From positions 83,967-147,966 of the forward strand of contig CACBBX010000001.1 in the NCBI GenBank assembly GCA_902537575.1: a stretch of DNA of 64,000 bases. Direction: 5' to 3'. The notes beneath the pieces are model-generated. The model did not search any database, was not told the origin of the DNA, and saw only the letters and a program-made list of their open reading frames with translations. This DNA comes from an uncultured Pelagibacteraceae bacterium (GTDB lineage: Bacteria; Pseudomonadota; Alphaproteobacteria; Pelagibacterales; Pelagibacteraceae). Shown here one piece after another: positions 25,390-33,894 of the stretch (the first letter of the stretch is position 1; the number at the start of each line of letters is the position of its first letter). Position numbers and translations under genes: made by a program.

Positions 25390-26715
25390 TTAACAGTCTA
25401 AAGTATTTTGTCTTTCCCATTGCGTTACAGGTTTGGACTTATCGAAGTTTTCTTTATTATCAAATTCATTAATTTCAGATTTTCTAAGTTTTATATAACT
25501 ATTAATTGTTTCTTTTCCAAAAGCATCATTCATTTCCTTATTATTTTTTAAAAGTTCTAGTGAGTCTTGAAGTTCATTTGGTAATTTAGGTAAATTAGGA
25601 TATTTTTTGTAATCTGTGTACATATTACAAGTAAGAGGCTCTCCTGGATCAATTTTATTTTTTAATCCATGTAGCCCAGCAGCTAATACACTTGCTTGTA
25701 ATAAATATGGATTTGCAGATCCATCCATCAATCTTAGTTCAAATCTACCAGGATCTGGAATTCTTATCATATGTGTTCTGTTATTTCCTGTATAAGATAT
25801 GCTGCTCGGTGACCATGATGCCCCAGATTTTGTTGGAGGTGCATTAATTCTTCTATAGCTATTAATTGTTGGATTAAAGAAAGCAGATAGGGATGAGGCG
25901 TTTTTCATTATTCCACCTAAAAAATTATAAGCCATTTTACTAAGTCCAAACTTGTCAGATTTATCTAAAAATTTATTTTTCTTTCCATCCCAAACTGATA
26001 CGTGGGCATGACAGCCATTACCTGTGAGGTTTTCAAATGGTTTAGGCATAAAGGTTGCTCTCAAACCATGTTTTTCAGCTATGGTTTTTACCATATATTT
26101 GAAAAATGTGTGTCTATCAGCTGTTTTTAGACAATCATCATAGTCCCAATTCATTTCAAATTGTCCATTAGCGTCTTCATGATCATTTTGATAAGGACTC
26201 CATCCCATCTCAATCATGCAGTCACAAATTTCTTTAATTAAATCATATCTTCTCATCAACGCTGATTGGTCATAACAAGGTTTAGATTGAGTATCTCTTA
26301 CATCAGCAATAGAATTTCCATCAGGTGAAATTAAAAAGTATTCACACTCAACACCTGATTTCATTTTTAAATTTTGTTTTTTTAATTTCTTAATTTGATT
26401 CTTTAACATTACTCTTGGAGAGGCTTCTACAGGTTTGCCATCCATCCATAAGTCTGATGCAAGCCATCCCACCTCTTTATTCCAAGGTAATTGAATAAGA
26501 CTGTCTGAATCTGGAATACCAAACATATCGCTATCTGCGGGAGACATATCTAGCCAAGCTGCAAAACCAGCAAATCCTGCACCTGTAATCTGCATTTCTT
26601 TAATAGCATGTGCTGGAACTAGTTTTGATCTGAGTACGCCAAAAAGATCAACAAAGCTTATTAAGAAATATTTTATTTTTTTTTGCTTTGCTATTTTGAA
26701 TAAGTTTTTAGCCAT
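25390..26715 (-). CDS. glnT: Type III glutamine synthetase / gamma-glutamylmethylamide synthetase family
   Basis: A 441-residue ATP-dependent glutamate-amine ligase. The catalytic core is intact: SGVECEYFLIS, QNDHEDANGQFEMNW, TGNGCHAHVSVWDG, NSYRRINAP and NRTHMIRIPDPGRFELRLMD. Enzymes of this type (GlnT, GmaS) are about this length and couple glutamate to ammonia or to methylamine. The second gives gamma-glutamylmethylamide, the entry step of the N-methylglutamate route. Context of TMAO demethylase and GlxBCD genes in the same strand array makes the methylamine role plausible, but a second ligase of this superfamily lies at 32.4-33.8 kb, so the division of labour is open. Confidence 0.75.
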   Translation of the reverse strand: MAKNLFKIAKQKKIKYFLISFVDLFGVLRSKLVPAHAIKEMQITGAGFAGFAAWLDMSPADSDMFGIPDSDSLIQLPWNKEVGWLASDLWMDGKPVEASPRVMLKNQIKKLKKQNLKMKSGVECEYFLISPDGNSIADVRDTQSKPCYDQSALMRRYDLIKEICDCMIEMGWSPYQNDHEDANGQFEMNWDYDDCLKTADRHTFFKYMVKTIAEKHGLRATFMPKPFENLTGNGCHAHVSVWDGKKNKFLDKSDKFGLSKMAYNFLGGIMKNASSLSAFFNPTINSYRRINAPPTKSGASWSPSSISYTGNNRTHMIRIPDPGRFELRLMDGSANPYLLQASVLAAGLHGLKNKIDPGEPLTCNMYTDYKKYPNLPKLPNELQDSLELLKNNKEMNDAFGKETINSYIKLRKSEINEFDNKENFDKSKPVTQWERQNTLDC

Positions 26716-26732
26716 TACCTAGGCTATCACAA

Positions 26733-26885
26733 TTATTTAAAAAATGAAAAGATAGTTTCCTTATATAAAATAAAATTTACAACAACTATTAAGATAATTG
26801 CGATAATTACACCATACTTTGCTTTTGGAAAAGCAACCCCTCTCATTTTCGTTGGTCTTAGCTCTTCGTTTTTATCTTCACTCAT
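26733..26885 (-). CDS. Small single-pass membrane protein (50 residues)
   Basis: The preferred start is the ATG at 26883-26885 (MSEDKNEELRPTKMRGVAFP). A longer reading to 26951 would run through the terminator hairpin at 26901-26930 and is rejected. The protein has a charged N-terminal half and one transmembrane helix, KYGVIIAIILIVVVNFILY. I do not recognise a family. It lies between the amtB-side terminator and the type III glutamine synthetase, 17 bases before the latter. It probably needs its own promoter or read-through, and I see no clear ribosome-binding site. Confidence 0.5.
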   Translation of the reverse strand: MSEDKNEELRPTKMRGVAFPKAKYGVIIAIILIVVVNFILYKETIFSFFK

Positions 26886-26900
26886 TATAATAAGGTTATA

Positions 26901-26930
26901 AAAAAAGGGCGCTACATTCAAGTAGCGCCC
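26901..26930 (-). terminator. Intrinsic terminator downstream of the amtB unit
   Basis: On the minus strand GGGCGCTAC pairs with GTAGCGCCC (9 base pairs, 6-base loop, 26907-26930) and is followed by six T residues (26906-26901). It lies 15 bases past the stop of the 76-residue membrane protein, so it ends the amtB transcript. Its GC-rich stem stands out sharply in this AT-rich sequence. Confidence 0.9.
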
Positions 26931-26944
26931 AAATTTTCTTTTAA

Positions 26945-27175
26945 TTACCAATCTGTAATATTGCTCTTATGATCGTTTGCACCGTGTCTTTTTCTAGATA
27001 ATCTGTCTAGTTCTTCCCTCTCAGATTTATCTGTGATGACACTCCATCCAATCCATACAGCAATTAACAATAGGACTAGTATAAATTCACTAGATCCTGC
27101 TCCAGGATAAACCGATCCAGCAACCTCTTCTGCAGGTTTATTTAGATGATCTATCCAGTTTGATACTGTAGCCAT
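26945..27175 (-). CDS. Small single-pass membrane protein next to AmtB (76 residues)
   Basis: A 76-residue protein with a soluble N-terminus (MATVSNWIDHLNKPAEEVAG), one hydrophobic helix (SSEFILVLLLIAVWIGWSVI, about 28-47) and a highly charged C-terminal tail (DKSEREELDRLSRKRHG). I know no named family. It begins 11 bases after the amtB stop and has a purine-rich ribosome-binding site (AGGAGAAA), so it is in one unit with the ammonium transporter, and the terminator follows it directly. A structural or regulatory partner of AmtB is a reasonable guess only. No GlnK-type PII gene is seen here. Confidence 0.6.
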   Translation of the reverse strand: MATVSNWIDHLNKPAEEVAGSVYPGAGSSEFILVLLLIAVWIGWSVITDKSEREELDRLSRKRHGANDHKSNITDW

Positions 27176-27186
27176 ATTTTTCTCCT

Positions 27187-28587
27187 TTACCTGGTTGCCG
27201 ATGCGACTGCTTTTTCATCATCTTTTGCAGTCTCCATCATTTCATAGTCTAGTCCTGCTATCTCAACTTCACGTGGGATTCTTAATTTACCCATTCCGTT
27301 AAGAACTCTAGCAATTATATATCCTGGTATAAGCCCAAGAACTACGAACATTATTATTGCTCCTATGAATTGACCCAATGGATTAATTGTTGCATAGGTT
27401 GATCCATCAAACATAGCTCCAACGCTATAACCAGATGAAGGATAACCATTTAAAACAAAGCCACAGATTACAAGACCAATAAAGCCAGCATAACCATGTA
27501 CAGCTACTGCCCCAACTGCATCATCAATTTTGAATTTTCGTTCAACCCAATAATGAAGTTTGTAGGAAATCACAACACCAATCATACCAATAATTAAAGC
27601 TTGAATAGGATGATATAAGTCATTTCCAGCTGATGCACATATTATACCTGCTAGTCCACTTGAGTAAGTCCAGAAAGGATCACCTTTTGCAATAACATAT
27701 CCAGCTAACAATCCACCTGATAATGACATTAAGAAGTTCATAGTTATTCCACTTAATGTAGTAGGCGTTAAATAGATGTTAGTTGCAGTCCAGAATGTTA
27801 CTCCTTCCATTCCATACTCTGGCCCAAGGTCATAAATTGGAACATTACATGCCGCATAAAATCCCCAGAAACCAGTATAAATTAGAAATAATCCAATAGT
27901 AACCAGCCAAGGATTTCTAGGTCCTATGTTTCTTGGTTCACCACTTGATGAGAACTTTCCAATTCTTGGTCCTAGAACCATTAGAACACCCAGTGCAAAT
28001 CCACCTGCTATAGCATGAATAACACCTGACGCATAAGCATCATGATATCCTAATAGTTTTAACATCCACCCGTCAAAGTGCCATCCCCATGAAGCATCTA
28101 TCGACCAGAAAACAGATCCAATCGCAATTGCTAAAACTCCAAATGCAAAAGTTGTTATCCTTTCAATGATAGCCCCTGAAACGATAGAAGCAGCAGTCCA
28201 TGAAAATAATAAGAACGCCGCCCAGAAAACACCCATAATATGATCGTTTAGATTTACTGCCATAAGAGCATTAGTTGGATTAGCAAGATCATTTCCTCCA
28301 AATCCACCACCTAAAACAAGTCCAGTGCTTTCTGTCATTATTGAAGGAGCTAGTCCAGGTCCTGTTGGAAAAGCCCAATAAATCCACCAACCAAATAAAA
28401 ACCATGTTACTGTTACCAAAGGTATAAGCATTGTGTTTTTCATTAAGGTATGTTGGTGGTGTTTGTATCTTGATGCTCCAACTTCGTACATACAGAAACC
28501 GACGTGAATTAAAAACATCAGTACTACTGTTACCCAGTAGTAAAATTCTGTAAATATAGTCGTAAGAGCACCTAACTGATCAGTCAT
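27187..28587 (-). CDS. amtB: Ammonium transporter, Amt family
   Basis: A 466-residue channel with about eleven membrane helices. The twin pore histidines are visible in SGVIHAIAGGFALG and AVAVHGYAGFIGL. The structural aspartate eight residues before the first of these (YHDAYASGVIH) is kept, as in E. coli AmtB. It brings in ammonium, and possibly methylammonium, across the inner membrane. A strong ribosome-binding site (GGGGGT at 28593-28598, minus strand) precedes the ATG, with a plausible promoter in the 124-base upstream gap. The position between GlxBCD and glutamine synthetase genes ties it to nitrogen released from methylated amines. Confidence 0.93.
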   Translation of the reverse strand: MTDQLGALTTIFTEFYYWVTVVLMFLIHVGFCMYEVGASRYKHHQHTLMKNTMLIPLVTVTWFLFGWWIYWAFPTGPGLAPSIMTESTGLVLGGGFGGNDLANPTNALMAVNLNDHIMGVFWAAFLLFSWTAASIVSGAIIERITTFAFGVLAIAIGSVFWSIDASWGWHFDGWMLKLLGYHDAYASGVIHAIAGGFALGVLMVLGPRIGKFSSSGEPRNIGPRNPWLVTIGLFLIYTGFWGFYAACNVPIYDLGPEYGMEGVTFWTATNIYLTPTTLSGITMNFLMSLSGGLLAGYVIAKGDPFWTYSSGLAGIICASAGNDLYHPIQALIIGMIGVVISYKLHYWVERKFKIDDAVGAVAVHGYAGFIGLVICGFVLNGYPSSGYSVGAMFDGSTYATINPLGQFIGAIIMFVVLGLIPGYIIARVLNGMGKLRIPREVEIAGLDYEMMETAKDDEKAVASATR

Positions 28588-28613
28588 TTTTTACCCCCAT
28601 ATTTGTTTAAGAA

Positions 28614-28642
28614 ATCTTATGAAATTTTTAAAGGTGTTACAA
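28614..28642 (-). promoter_or_regulatory. Candidate promoter for amtB
   Basis: On the minus strand TTGTAA (28642-28637) and TAAGAT (28619-28614) are 17 bases apart, giving a transcription start near 28607, about 20 bases before the ATG. Each box matches 4 of 6 consensus bases. In this AT-rich DNA such a match is suggestive rather than decisive. Confidence 0.35.
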
Positions 28643-28711
28643 ATAAAACAATATTTAAAAACCTACTATGGACAATAGATTTTAAAATAAAATCAACTCT
28701 TGATTGTGATC

Positions 28712-29122
28712 TTAAAATTTTAAATAGGCTTTTTTAAGATCAACTAGCGGGTGTTTAGGAGACATTTGAAACTTAACTAAGAGCTCTCTAGCTATCATAT
28801 CTCTGTCTTGTTGATTGTTAGGTAGTTTAATAGATTTTGGAATAGTAACCCACCCGTTTGCATTCCTACAAAATACAGCAGGTCTATCATCTTCATAACC
28901 CATGTGAACATCCTCAAGCCAATTCAAATCATCCCATCCCATAGCCTCAATGTATTTTTTTAAAAAAGGAGTTATCTTTGTATAATCAGGTAAAAGATTA
29001 ACATCATATCGATAACCAATTGTTTGGCCAATCATCTTTTCTCTTGCAGTTTCTTTTTTCTTACCTAACTGACCGACTACTTGTTTTTTGGTAGATGTTT
29101 TTTTTCCTTTTTTCTTAGCCAT
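28712..29122 (-). CDS. Conserved-looking basic protein of unknown function after glxD
   Basis: A 136-residue soluble protein. The first 30 residues are lysine-rich and probably disordered (MAKKKGKKTSTKKQVVGQLG). The rest is a compact domain with WDDLNWLEDVHMGYEDDRP, FCRNANGWVTIPKSIKL and a C-terminal helix. I do not recognise the family. It starts 8 bases after the FMN glutamate-synthase-like gene, whose product also begins with a Lys-rich stretch, and so probably belongs to that operon. A link to the GlxBCD complex is inferred from position only. Confidence 0.6.
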   Translation of the reverse strand: MAKKKGKKTSTKKQVVGQLGKKKETAREKMIGQTIGYRYDVNLLPDYTKITPFLKKYIEAMGWDDLNWLEDVHMGYEDDRPAVFCRNANGWVTIPKSIKLPNNQQDRDMIARELLVKFQMSPKHPLVDLKKAYLKF

Positions 29123-29130
29123 ATTTAATT

Positions 29131-30543
29131 TTAGATTTTATGATAATTGTCAACTCCAACTGTATAATTAGTTCCAGCTAACGGAACTTTTGCAAGAGCG
29201 GATGCCTCAGATGTTAGTGCAGCTAAATCTTCTGGCTCAAGTGAGTGAATATTTGTTTTACCACAAGCTCTTGCCAATAATTGAGCTTCTAAAGTCATTG
29301 AATGTAAATAATTATAAACTCTTAAAGCAGCATCATCAGGATTTAATCTTGCTCTTAGTTTTGGATCTTGCGTAGCAACTCCTACTGGGCAACGACCTGT
29401 GTGACAGTGGTAGCATTCTCCCGCTTTTACCCCTATTTCTTTTTCAAAATTAGCTTCAGGTATGTCTTTGTTACAATTTAATGCAATCATTGATCCAGTG
29501 CCAATAGCAATCGCGTCAGCTCCTAAAGCTAAAGCTTTTGCCATATCTGCACCATCTCTTACCCCACCAGCATAAATCAGAGTAACTTTTCCAGTTTTAC
29601 CAACATCATCTATTGCTCTTCTTGCTTCTCTTATAGCAGCAATTCCAGGTATTCCAGTGTTTGCAGCAGCGATGTGTGGACCAGCTCCAGTAGATCCTTC
29701 CATTCCATCTAGGTAAATTGAGTCAGGATCACATTTTGCAGCCATACGCACATCGTCGTAAACTTTTGAGGCTCCTAATTTTAATTGAATTGGAACTTTA
29801 TTTTTTGTTAATTGTCTTAATTCTTCAACCTTTAAAGCTAAATCGTCCGGACCTAACCAATCAGGATGTCTCGCAGGAGATCTTTGATCAATACCTGAAG
29901 GTAGTGATCTCATTTCTGCAACTTGGTCAGTTACTTTCTGTCCCATAAGGTGACCACCCATTCCAACTTTTTGACCTTGTCCAATAAAAACTTCTATTCC
30001 ATCAGCTAACTGAGCATGATGAGGATTAAAACCATATCTTGATTGAATACATTGATAGTACCATTTTTCTGAATATCTTCTTTCATCTGGTATCATTCCA
30101 CCTTCACCTGAGCAAGTAGCACTACCAGCCATAGTTGCTCCTCTTGCTAAAGCAGTTTTTGCTTCATAAGAAAGTGCACCAAAACTCATTCCTGTAATAT
30201 AAACTGGAATATCTAACTCAATTGGGTTTTCACATCTTGGACCAATAACTGTTTTGGTCTCACATTTTTCTCTGTAACCTTCGATTACAAATCTAGTTAA
30301 TGTTCCTGGTAAGAAAACTAAATCATCGAATGTTGGAATTTTTTTCATTAATGCCATTCCACGCATTCTGTATCTTCCTAATTGAGCTTTAATATGAATA
30401 TCGTCTATTACTTCAGGAGTAAAAATTGCGTTATGTCCTAATAAACTTTTATTTCTTTTTCCTTCTTCATGTGCGTGAACATCAGCTTTTCCACCAACAC
30501 CTTTTACGTTCTTTTTAATTTTTTTACTTTTTTTCTTAGGCAT
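29131..30543 (-). CDS. glxD: FMN-binding glutamate synthase domain protein (GlxD / N-methylglutamate synthase subunit C-like)
   Basis: A 470-residue protein corresponding to the synthase barrel of glutamate synthase. TGMSFGALSYEAKTALARGA, SGEGGM, LGASKVYDDVRMAAKCDPDS, YLDGMEGSTGAGPHIAA and IYAGGVRDGADMAKALALGA mark the FMN barrel. CYHCHTGRCPVGVATQD supplies the 3Fe-4S cysteines. In Rhizobium-type glxBCD and methylotroph mgsABC sets, this subunit transfers an amine group (ammonia or methylamine) to 2-oxoglutarate. It shares one base with the GXGXG-domain gene upstream. The N-terminus is unusually rich in lysine and histidine (MPKKKSKKIKKNVKGVGGKA). Confidence 0.88.
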   Translation of the reverse strand: MPKKKSKKIKKNVKGVGGKADVHAHEEGKRNKSLLGHNAIFTPEVIDDIHIKAQLGRYRMRGMALMKKIPTFDDLVFLPGTLTRFVIEGYREKCETKTVIGPRCENPIELDIPVYITGMSFGALSYEAKTALARGATMAGSATCSGEGGMIPDERRYSEKWYYQCIQSRYGFNPHHAQLADGIEVFIGQGQKVGMGGHLMGQKVTDQVAEMRSLPSGIDQRSPARHPDWLGPDDLALKVEELRQLTKNKVPIQLKLGASKVYDDVRMAAKCDPDSIYLDGMEGSTGAGPHIAAANTGIPGIAAIREARRAIDDVGKTGKVTLIYAGGVRDGADMAKALALGADAIAIGTGSMIALNCNKDIPEANFEKEIGVKAGECYHCHTGRCPVGVATQDPKLRARLNPDDAALRVYNYLHSMTLEAQLLARACGKTNIHSLEPEDLAALTSEASALAKVPLAGTNYTVGVDNYHKI

Positions 30544-31397
30544 TAAATTGCTCCCTTCTTCTCTGTAGGTTCTAAATTGTCATAATTCCAAAGTTTTTTA
30601 CCAGCTACAATTTTTTTCATTTTACTAACGTCAAAATCTTCACCTATTTCTGCAACCTTTAGTTTTCGTCTTAACCAATCTTGGTCACTAGATGTTAATT
30701 CTGCATCTACAGCATCACTACCATACGACCCAATTTCTCCACCTACGAAAATTGTCCCATCATACATAGAATCACCTAGATTTATTCCAACATCTCCAAG
30801 AATAATTATTCTTCCTCTTTGCATCATAAAACCAGTAAATGCTCCAGCATCTCCACCAATAATAATAGTACCACCTTTCATATCGATTCCAGTTCTTGCT
30901 CCAACACTACCTTTGCAAATTAAATCTCCACCTCTAATAGCAGCTCCGAAACAAGAACCTGCATTTTTTTCAATAACAACTTTTCCAGCCATCAAATTTT
31001 CCGCACATGACCAACCAACTCTTCCATTAATTCTCACGATTGGACCATCACATGATCCCATTCCAAAATACCCTAAACTCCCCTCAAAAATTAAGTTTAA
31101 TTTATTTAAAATACCAACACCTAAACTATGTTTCCCTTGTGGATTTTTAATTACAATCGTCCCATATCCTTGGCTCATTAAATTATCTATTTCCTTATTA
31201 GCTTCAGGTGCAGACATATTCATTACGTCTAAGTCTGTTCTTTTATTAAAATCAACATCGTATGTCCCAAAATAGTAAAAGTTTTCAGCTTCATCTGGAT
31301 TAAAAAACTTTTGCTGAGTTCTTCCTGTAAGAACCTCAGTATGCATACCCATTGACTGGGCTTTGGACTTTTTATCGACAGTTTTTATATTTGCCAT
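30543..31397 (-). CDS. glxC: GXGXG-domain glutamate synthase-like subunit (GlxC / MgsB-like)
   Basis: A 284-residue protein equivalent to the C-terminal beta-helix of glutamate synthase. The repeating glycine pattern is clear in GSLGYFGMGSCDGPIVRING, GRVGWSCAENLMAGKVVIEK, GSVGARTGIDMKGGTIIIGG, DAGAFTGFMMQRGRIIILGD and SMYDGTIFVGGEIGSYGSDA. It has a structural role, forming the ammonia channel between amidotransferase and synthase domains. It overlaps the glxB-like gene by 13 bases and glxD by one, so the three are certainly co-expressed. Confidence 0.88.
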   Translation of the reverse strand: MANIKTVDKKSKAQSMGMHTEVLTGRTQQKFFNPDEAENFYYFGTYDVDFNKRTDLDVMNMSAPEANKEIDNLMSQGYGTIVIKNPQGKHSLGVGILNKLNLIFEGSLGYFGMGSCDGPIVRINGRVGWSCAENLMAGKVVIEKNAGSCFGAAIRGGDLICKGSVGARTGIDMKGGTIIIGGDAGAFTGFMMQRGRIIILGDVGINLGDSMYDGTIFVGGEIGSYGSDAVDAELTSSDQDWLRRKLKVAEIGEDFDVSKMKKIVAGKKLWNYDNLEPTEKKGAI

Positions 31398-32329
31398 ACT
31401 TTTACCTCCCCATCAAAAGGATCATAAGTATCAATTTCATGCGGTAAGACTGATCTTATCGCTATCTCTTCTGATCCCATTGCAACTAAATCATCCGATT
31501 CATAAAGCACTAGTGGTTTTGCCGCCATAGTGTCTTTTGCCATACCTAAAGAGTCTTTGGTTGCTACAAAATAAGTAAATACTCCATCAAGCCCGGACAG
31601 AGAGTCTTTCATACCTTCCTCAAGACTTGCTCCTTCTCTCATTTTTTGAGCTATATAAACCGCAATCAATTCCGAGTCGCATTCTGACATAAACCTCATT
31701 CCTTTATTCTCTAAAACTCTTCTGTTGTTCCAATAGTTTGTAAGTTGTCCGTTATGCACAACTGATACATCACTAAAAGGATAACCCCAGAAAGGGTGGG
31801 CTGACTTAATATCTACACCGGACTCAGTAGCCATTCTTGCATGACCAATAGCATGTGTTCCAACAAGTTTATCTAAACTATATCTATCACATACCATTTT
31901 TGCATTTCCCAAGTCTTTAATTACTTCTAAAGATTTTCCCATTGATAATATTTCTACTCCAGGGATACTTTCAATTCTCTGAGAAAAATCTAATAAATCT
32001 TTTGTTTCAAAATCAATTTCATATCTTAATGAGTAAGCGAGAGTTCTTTCTTCTTTGACAATTTTTGCGCCCATCTCAGCTAAAGTTTGATCAACAATTT
32101 TTTTTCTTTCATCGTAGACAGAAATATCTTCCATAATTGAAGAACTACCTTCTCCAACATTTTCTCCAACTTTAAAACGCATGATAAAATTTTTACCATC
32201 CGTATCTCCGTATAAAGCATAACCTGTTGAATCTTCACCTCTGTGTTTTAATGCTTGAAGCATACCCTGGAGTTCACTTCCAACATTTGAGGATTTACCT
32301 CTATGAATTAAACCTGCTATACCACACAT
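31385..32329 (-). CDS. glxB: Class II glutamine amidotransferase (GlxB / MgsA-like)
   Basis: A 314-residue N-terminal-nucleophile amidotransferase. The start MCGIAGLIHRGKS exposes Cys2 after Met removal. LKHRGEDSTGYALY, GHARMATES, HNGQLTNYWNNRRVLE and MRFMSECDSELIAVYIA are standard for the class II fold. In glutamate synthase-type sets it hydrolyses the gamma-amide of glutamine, or of gamma-glutamylmethylamide in MgsA. It lies 25 bases after the glutamine-synthetase-family gene, so amide maker and amide user are neighbours. Confidence 0.88.
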   Translation of the reverse strand: MCGIAGLIHRGKSSNVGSELQGMLQALKHRGEDSTGYALYGDTDGKNFIMRFKVGENVGEGSSSIMEDISVYDERKKIVDQTLAEMGAKIVKEERTLAYSLRYEIDFETKDLLDFSQRIESIPGVEILSMGKSLEVIKDLGNAKMVCDRYSLDKLVGTHAIGHARMATESGVDIKSAHPFWGYPFSDVSVVHNGQLTNYWNNRRVLENKGMRFMSECDSELIAVYIAQKMREGASLEEGMKDSLSGLDGVFTYFVATKDSLGMAKDTMAAKPLVLYESDDLVAMGSEEIAIRSVLPHEIDTYDPFDGEVKVWQI

Positions 32330-32354
32330 ATTTTACCCTTCTTTTATTTATGAA

Positions 32355-33824
32355 CTATGGAAGACAATCAAGATAAGTATCCAGATCCCATTGAGTTGTT
32401 GCACCTAAAAATCTTTCCCATTCATCATTTTTATACCAATGGAAAACTTTATACATTTCATCTGGCATTGCTGATTTAATTACATCATCCTCAGCCAATC
32501 TATCCAAAGCTTCTCCTAAACTTAAAGGAAGTTTCTTGACATCTTTACCAGCTTTTTGTGCCTCGTAAATATTTCTAGATTCTGGTGCAGCTGGCTTCAT
32601 TTTTTTTGATATACCTTCATCACAAGCTTTTAATAGTGCTGCTCCAAGTAAGTAAGGATTATGCATTGAGTCTACAGATCTATATTCAAATCTTCCAGGC
32701 GCAGAAACTCTTAAACCACAAGTTCTATTTTGGTAACCCCAATCTGCATAAACAGGTGCCCAAAATCCCTGGTCCCATAGTCTTCGATAAGAATTTACTG
32801 TTGAAGATCCTAAAGCAGTTAAGGCAGGCAAATGTTTCATAATTCCAGCAATTGATTGTAATCCTACTTTTCCTGGTAGCTGCATATCTTTAGTATCTGG
32901 CATAAAAGTGTTGGTTCCACCTTCTACATAGCTAAAAACTTCTTCTACACCTGGTAATTTTTTATTTCCAAGTTTGTTAACCTTTATTTTTCCACCTTTC
33001 CAAAGAGACATATTTGTATGGCATCCACTTGCTGATACTCCCATAAACGGTTTAGTCATAAAGCAAGCTATTAAACCATGTTCTCTTGCAACTTGTGCAC
33101 AAATTTGCCTGTAGGTGGATAACCTATCAGCATTTCTTAAAACGTTATCATATGTCCAATTAAGCTCTAATTGACCTGGTGCATCTTCATGGTCACCTTG
33201 AATCATATCAAGACCCATAGCCTTAGCATATTCGATTACTTTCATAAATACAGGTCTTAAAGATTCAAACTGATCAATGTGGTAGCAGAAAGGTTTTGAA
33301 AATCCTTTTCCTGTAGGTGTGCCGTCTTCATTTTTTGTCAACCACATCATTTCTGGTTCAGTCCCAACTCTTAACTCAAGACCATGTTTCTTTTTAAACT
33401 CATCAGCAAATATTCGTAAATTTCCTCTACAGTCAGAAGTTAAATGACCTCCAGGATTTTTTCTTTCTTCTCTATTTCTAAAACAAGTAACAAATACTCT
33501 TCCAACTCTTTTATCCCATGGTAATTGAACAAAAGTTTCTGGATCAGGAATTCCAACCAACTCCATTGCCTCAGGTCCATATCCAATGTAGTTATTGTGA
33601 CGATCTAAAAATAAATTTGCTGTTGCTCCATAAACTAATTGAAAGCCTTTTTCCGCAGTCCTTTCCCAATGGTCAGCAGGTATACCTTTTCCAACAACTC
33701 TTCCGGTAACAGAGATAAATTGGTAATAAATATATGTAATTCCTAATTCATTAATTTTTTCTCTTACATTTTTAACTAATTTTGCTCTACCTGGCTGGTT
33801 TACATGTTTTTCTAGATCAGTCAT
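32355..33824 (-). CDS. Glutamine synthetase-family ligase in the glx cluster (GMAS/GlnT candidate)
   Basis: A 489-residue member of the glutamine synthetase superfamily. Conserved core motifs are present: RVGTEPEMMWLT, QGDHEDAPGQLELNWTYDN, SASGCHTNMSLWKGG, NSYRRLWDQG and NRTCGLRVSAPGRFEYRSVD. It is longer than the 441-residue paralogue at 25.4-26.7 kb and differs in the substrate-side loop. Lying directly upstream of glxB-C-D, it is the likelier amide donor for that complex. It would make glutamine or, in a methylamine route, gamma-glutamylmethylamide. A clear AAGGGG ribosome-binding site precedes the ATG. Which paralogue is the true GmaS cannot be settled by eye. Confidence 0.75.
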   Translation of the reverse strand: MTDLEKHVNQPGRAKLVKNVREKINELGITYIYYQFISVTGRVVGKGIPADHWERTAEKGFQLVYGATANLFLDRHNNYIGYGPEAMELVGIPDPETFVQLPWDKRVGRVFVTCFRNREERKNPGGHLTSDCRGNLRIFADEFKKKHGLELRVGTEPEMMWLTKNEDGTPTGKGFSKPFCYHIDQFESLRPVFMKVIEYAKAMGLDMIQGDHEDAPGQLELNWTYDNVLRNADRLSTYRQICAQVAREHGLIACFMTKPFMGVSASGCHTNMSLWKGGKIKVNKLGNKKLPGVEEVFSYVEGGTNTFMPDTKDMQLPGKVGLQSIAGIMKHLPALTALGSSTVNSYRRLWDQGFWAPVYADWGYQNRTCGLRVSAPGRFEYRSVDSMHNPYLLGAALLKACDEGISKKMKPAAPESRNIYEAQKAGKDVKKLPLSLGEALDRLAEDDVIKSAMPDEMYKVFHWYKNDEWERFLGATTQWDLDTYLDCLP

Positions 33825-33894
33825 TTTTCCCCTTAATCAATTATAAATTTTCTAAAACGTAGCTGAAAAATTTATTTGTGTCTAGGCTTGAAGT

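Noticed and set aside
26886..26951. 72-residue version of the small membrane protein before the type III glutamine synthetase.
   Set aside because: Its first 22 codons run through the terminator hairpin and into the 76-residue gene; the ATG at 26885 is far more sensible.
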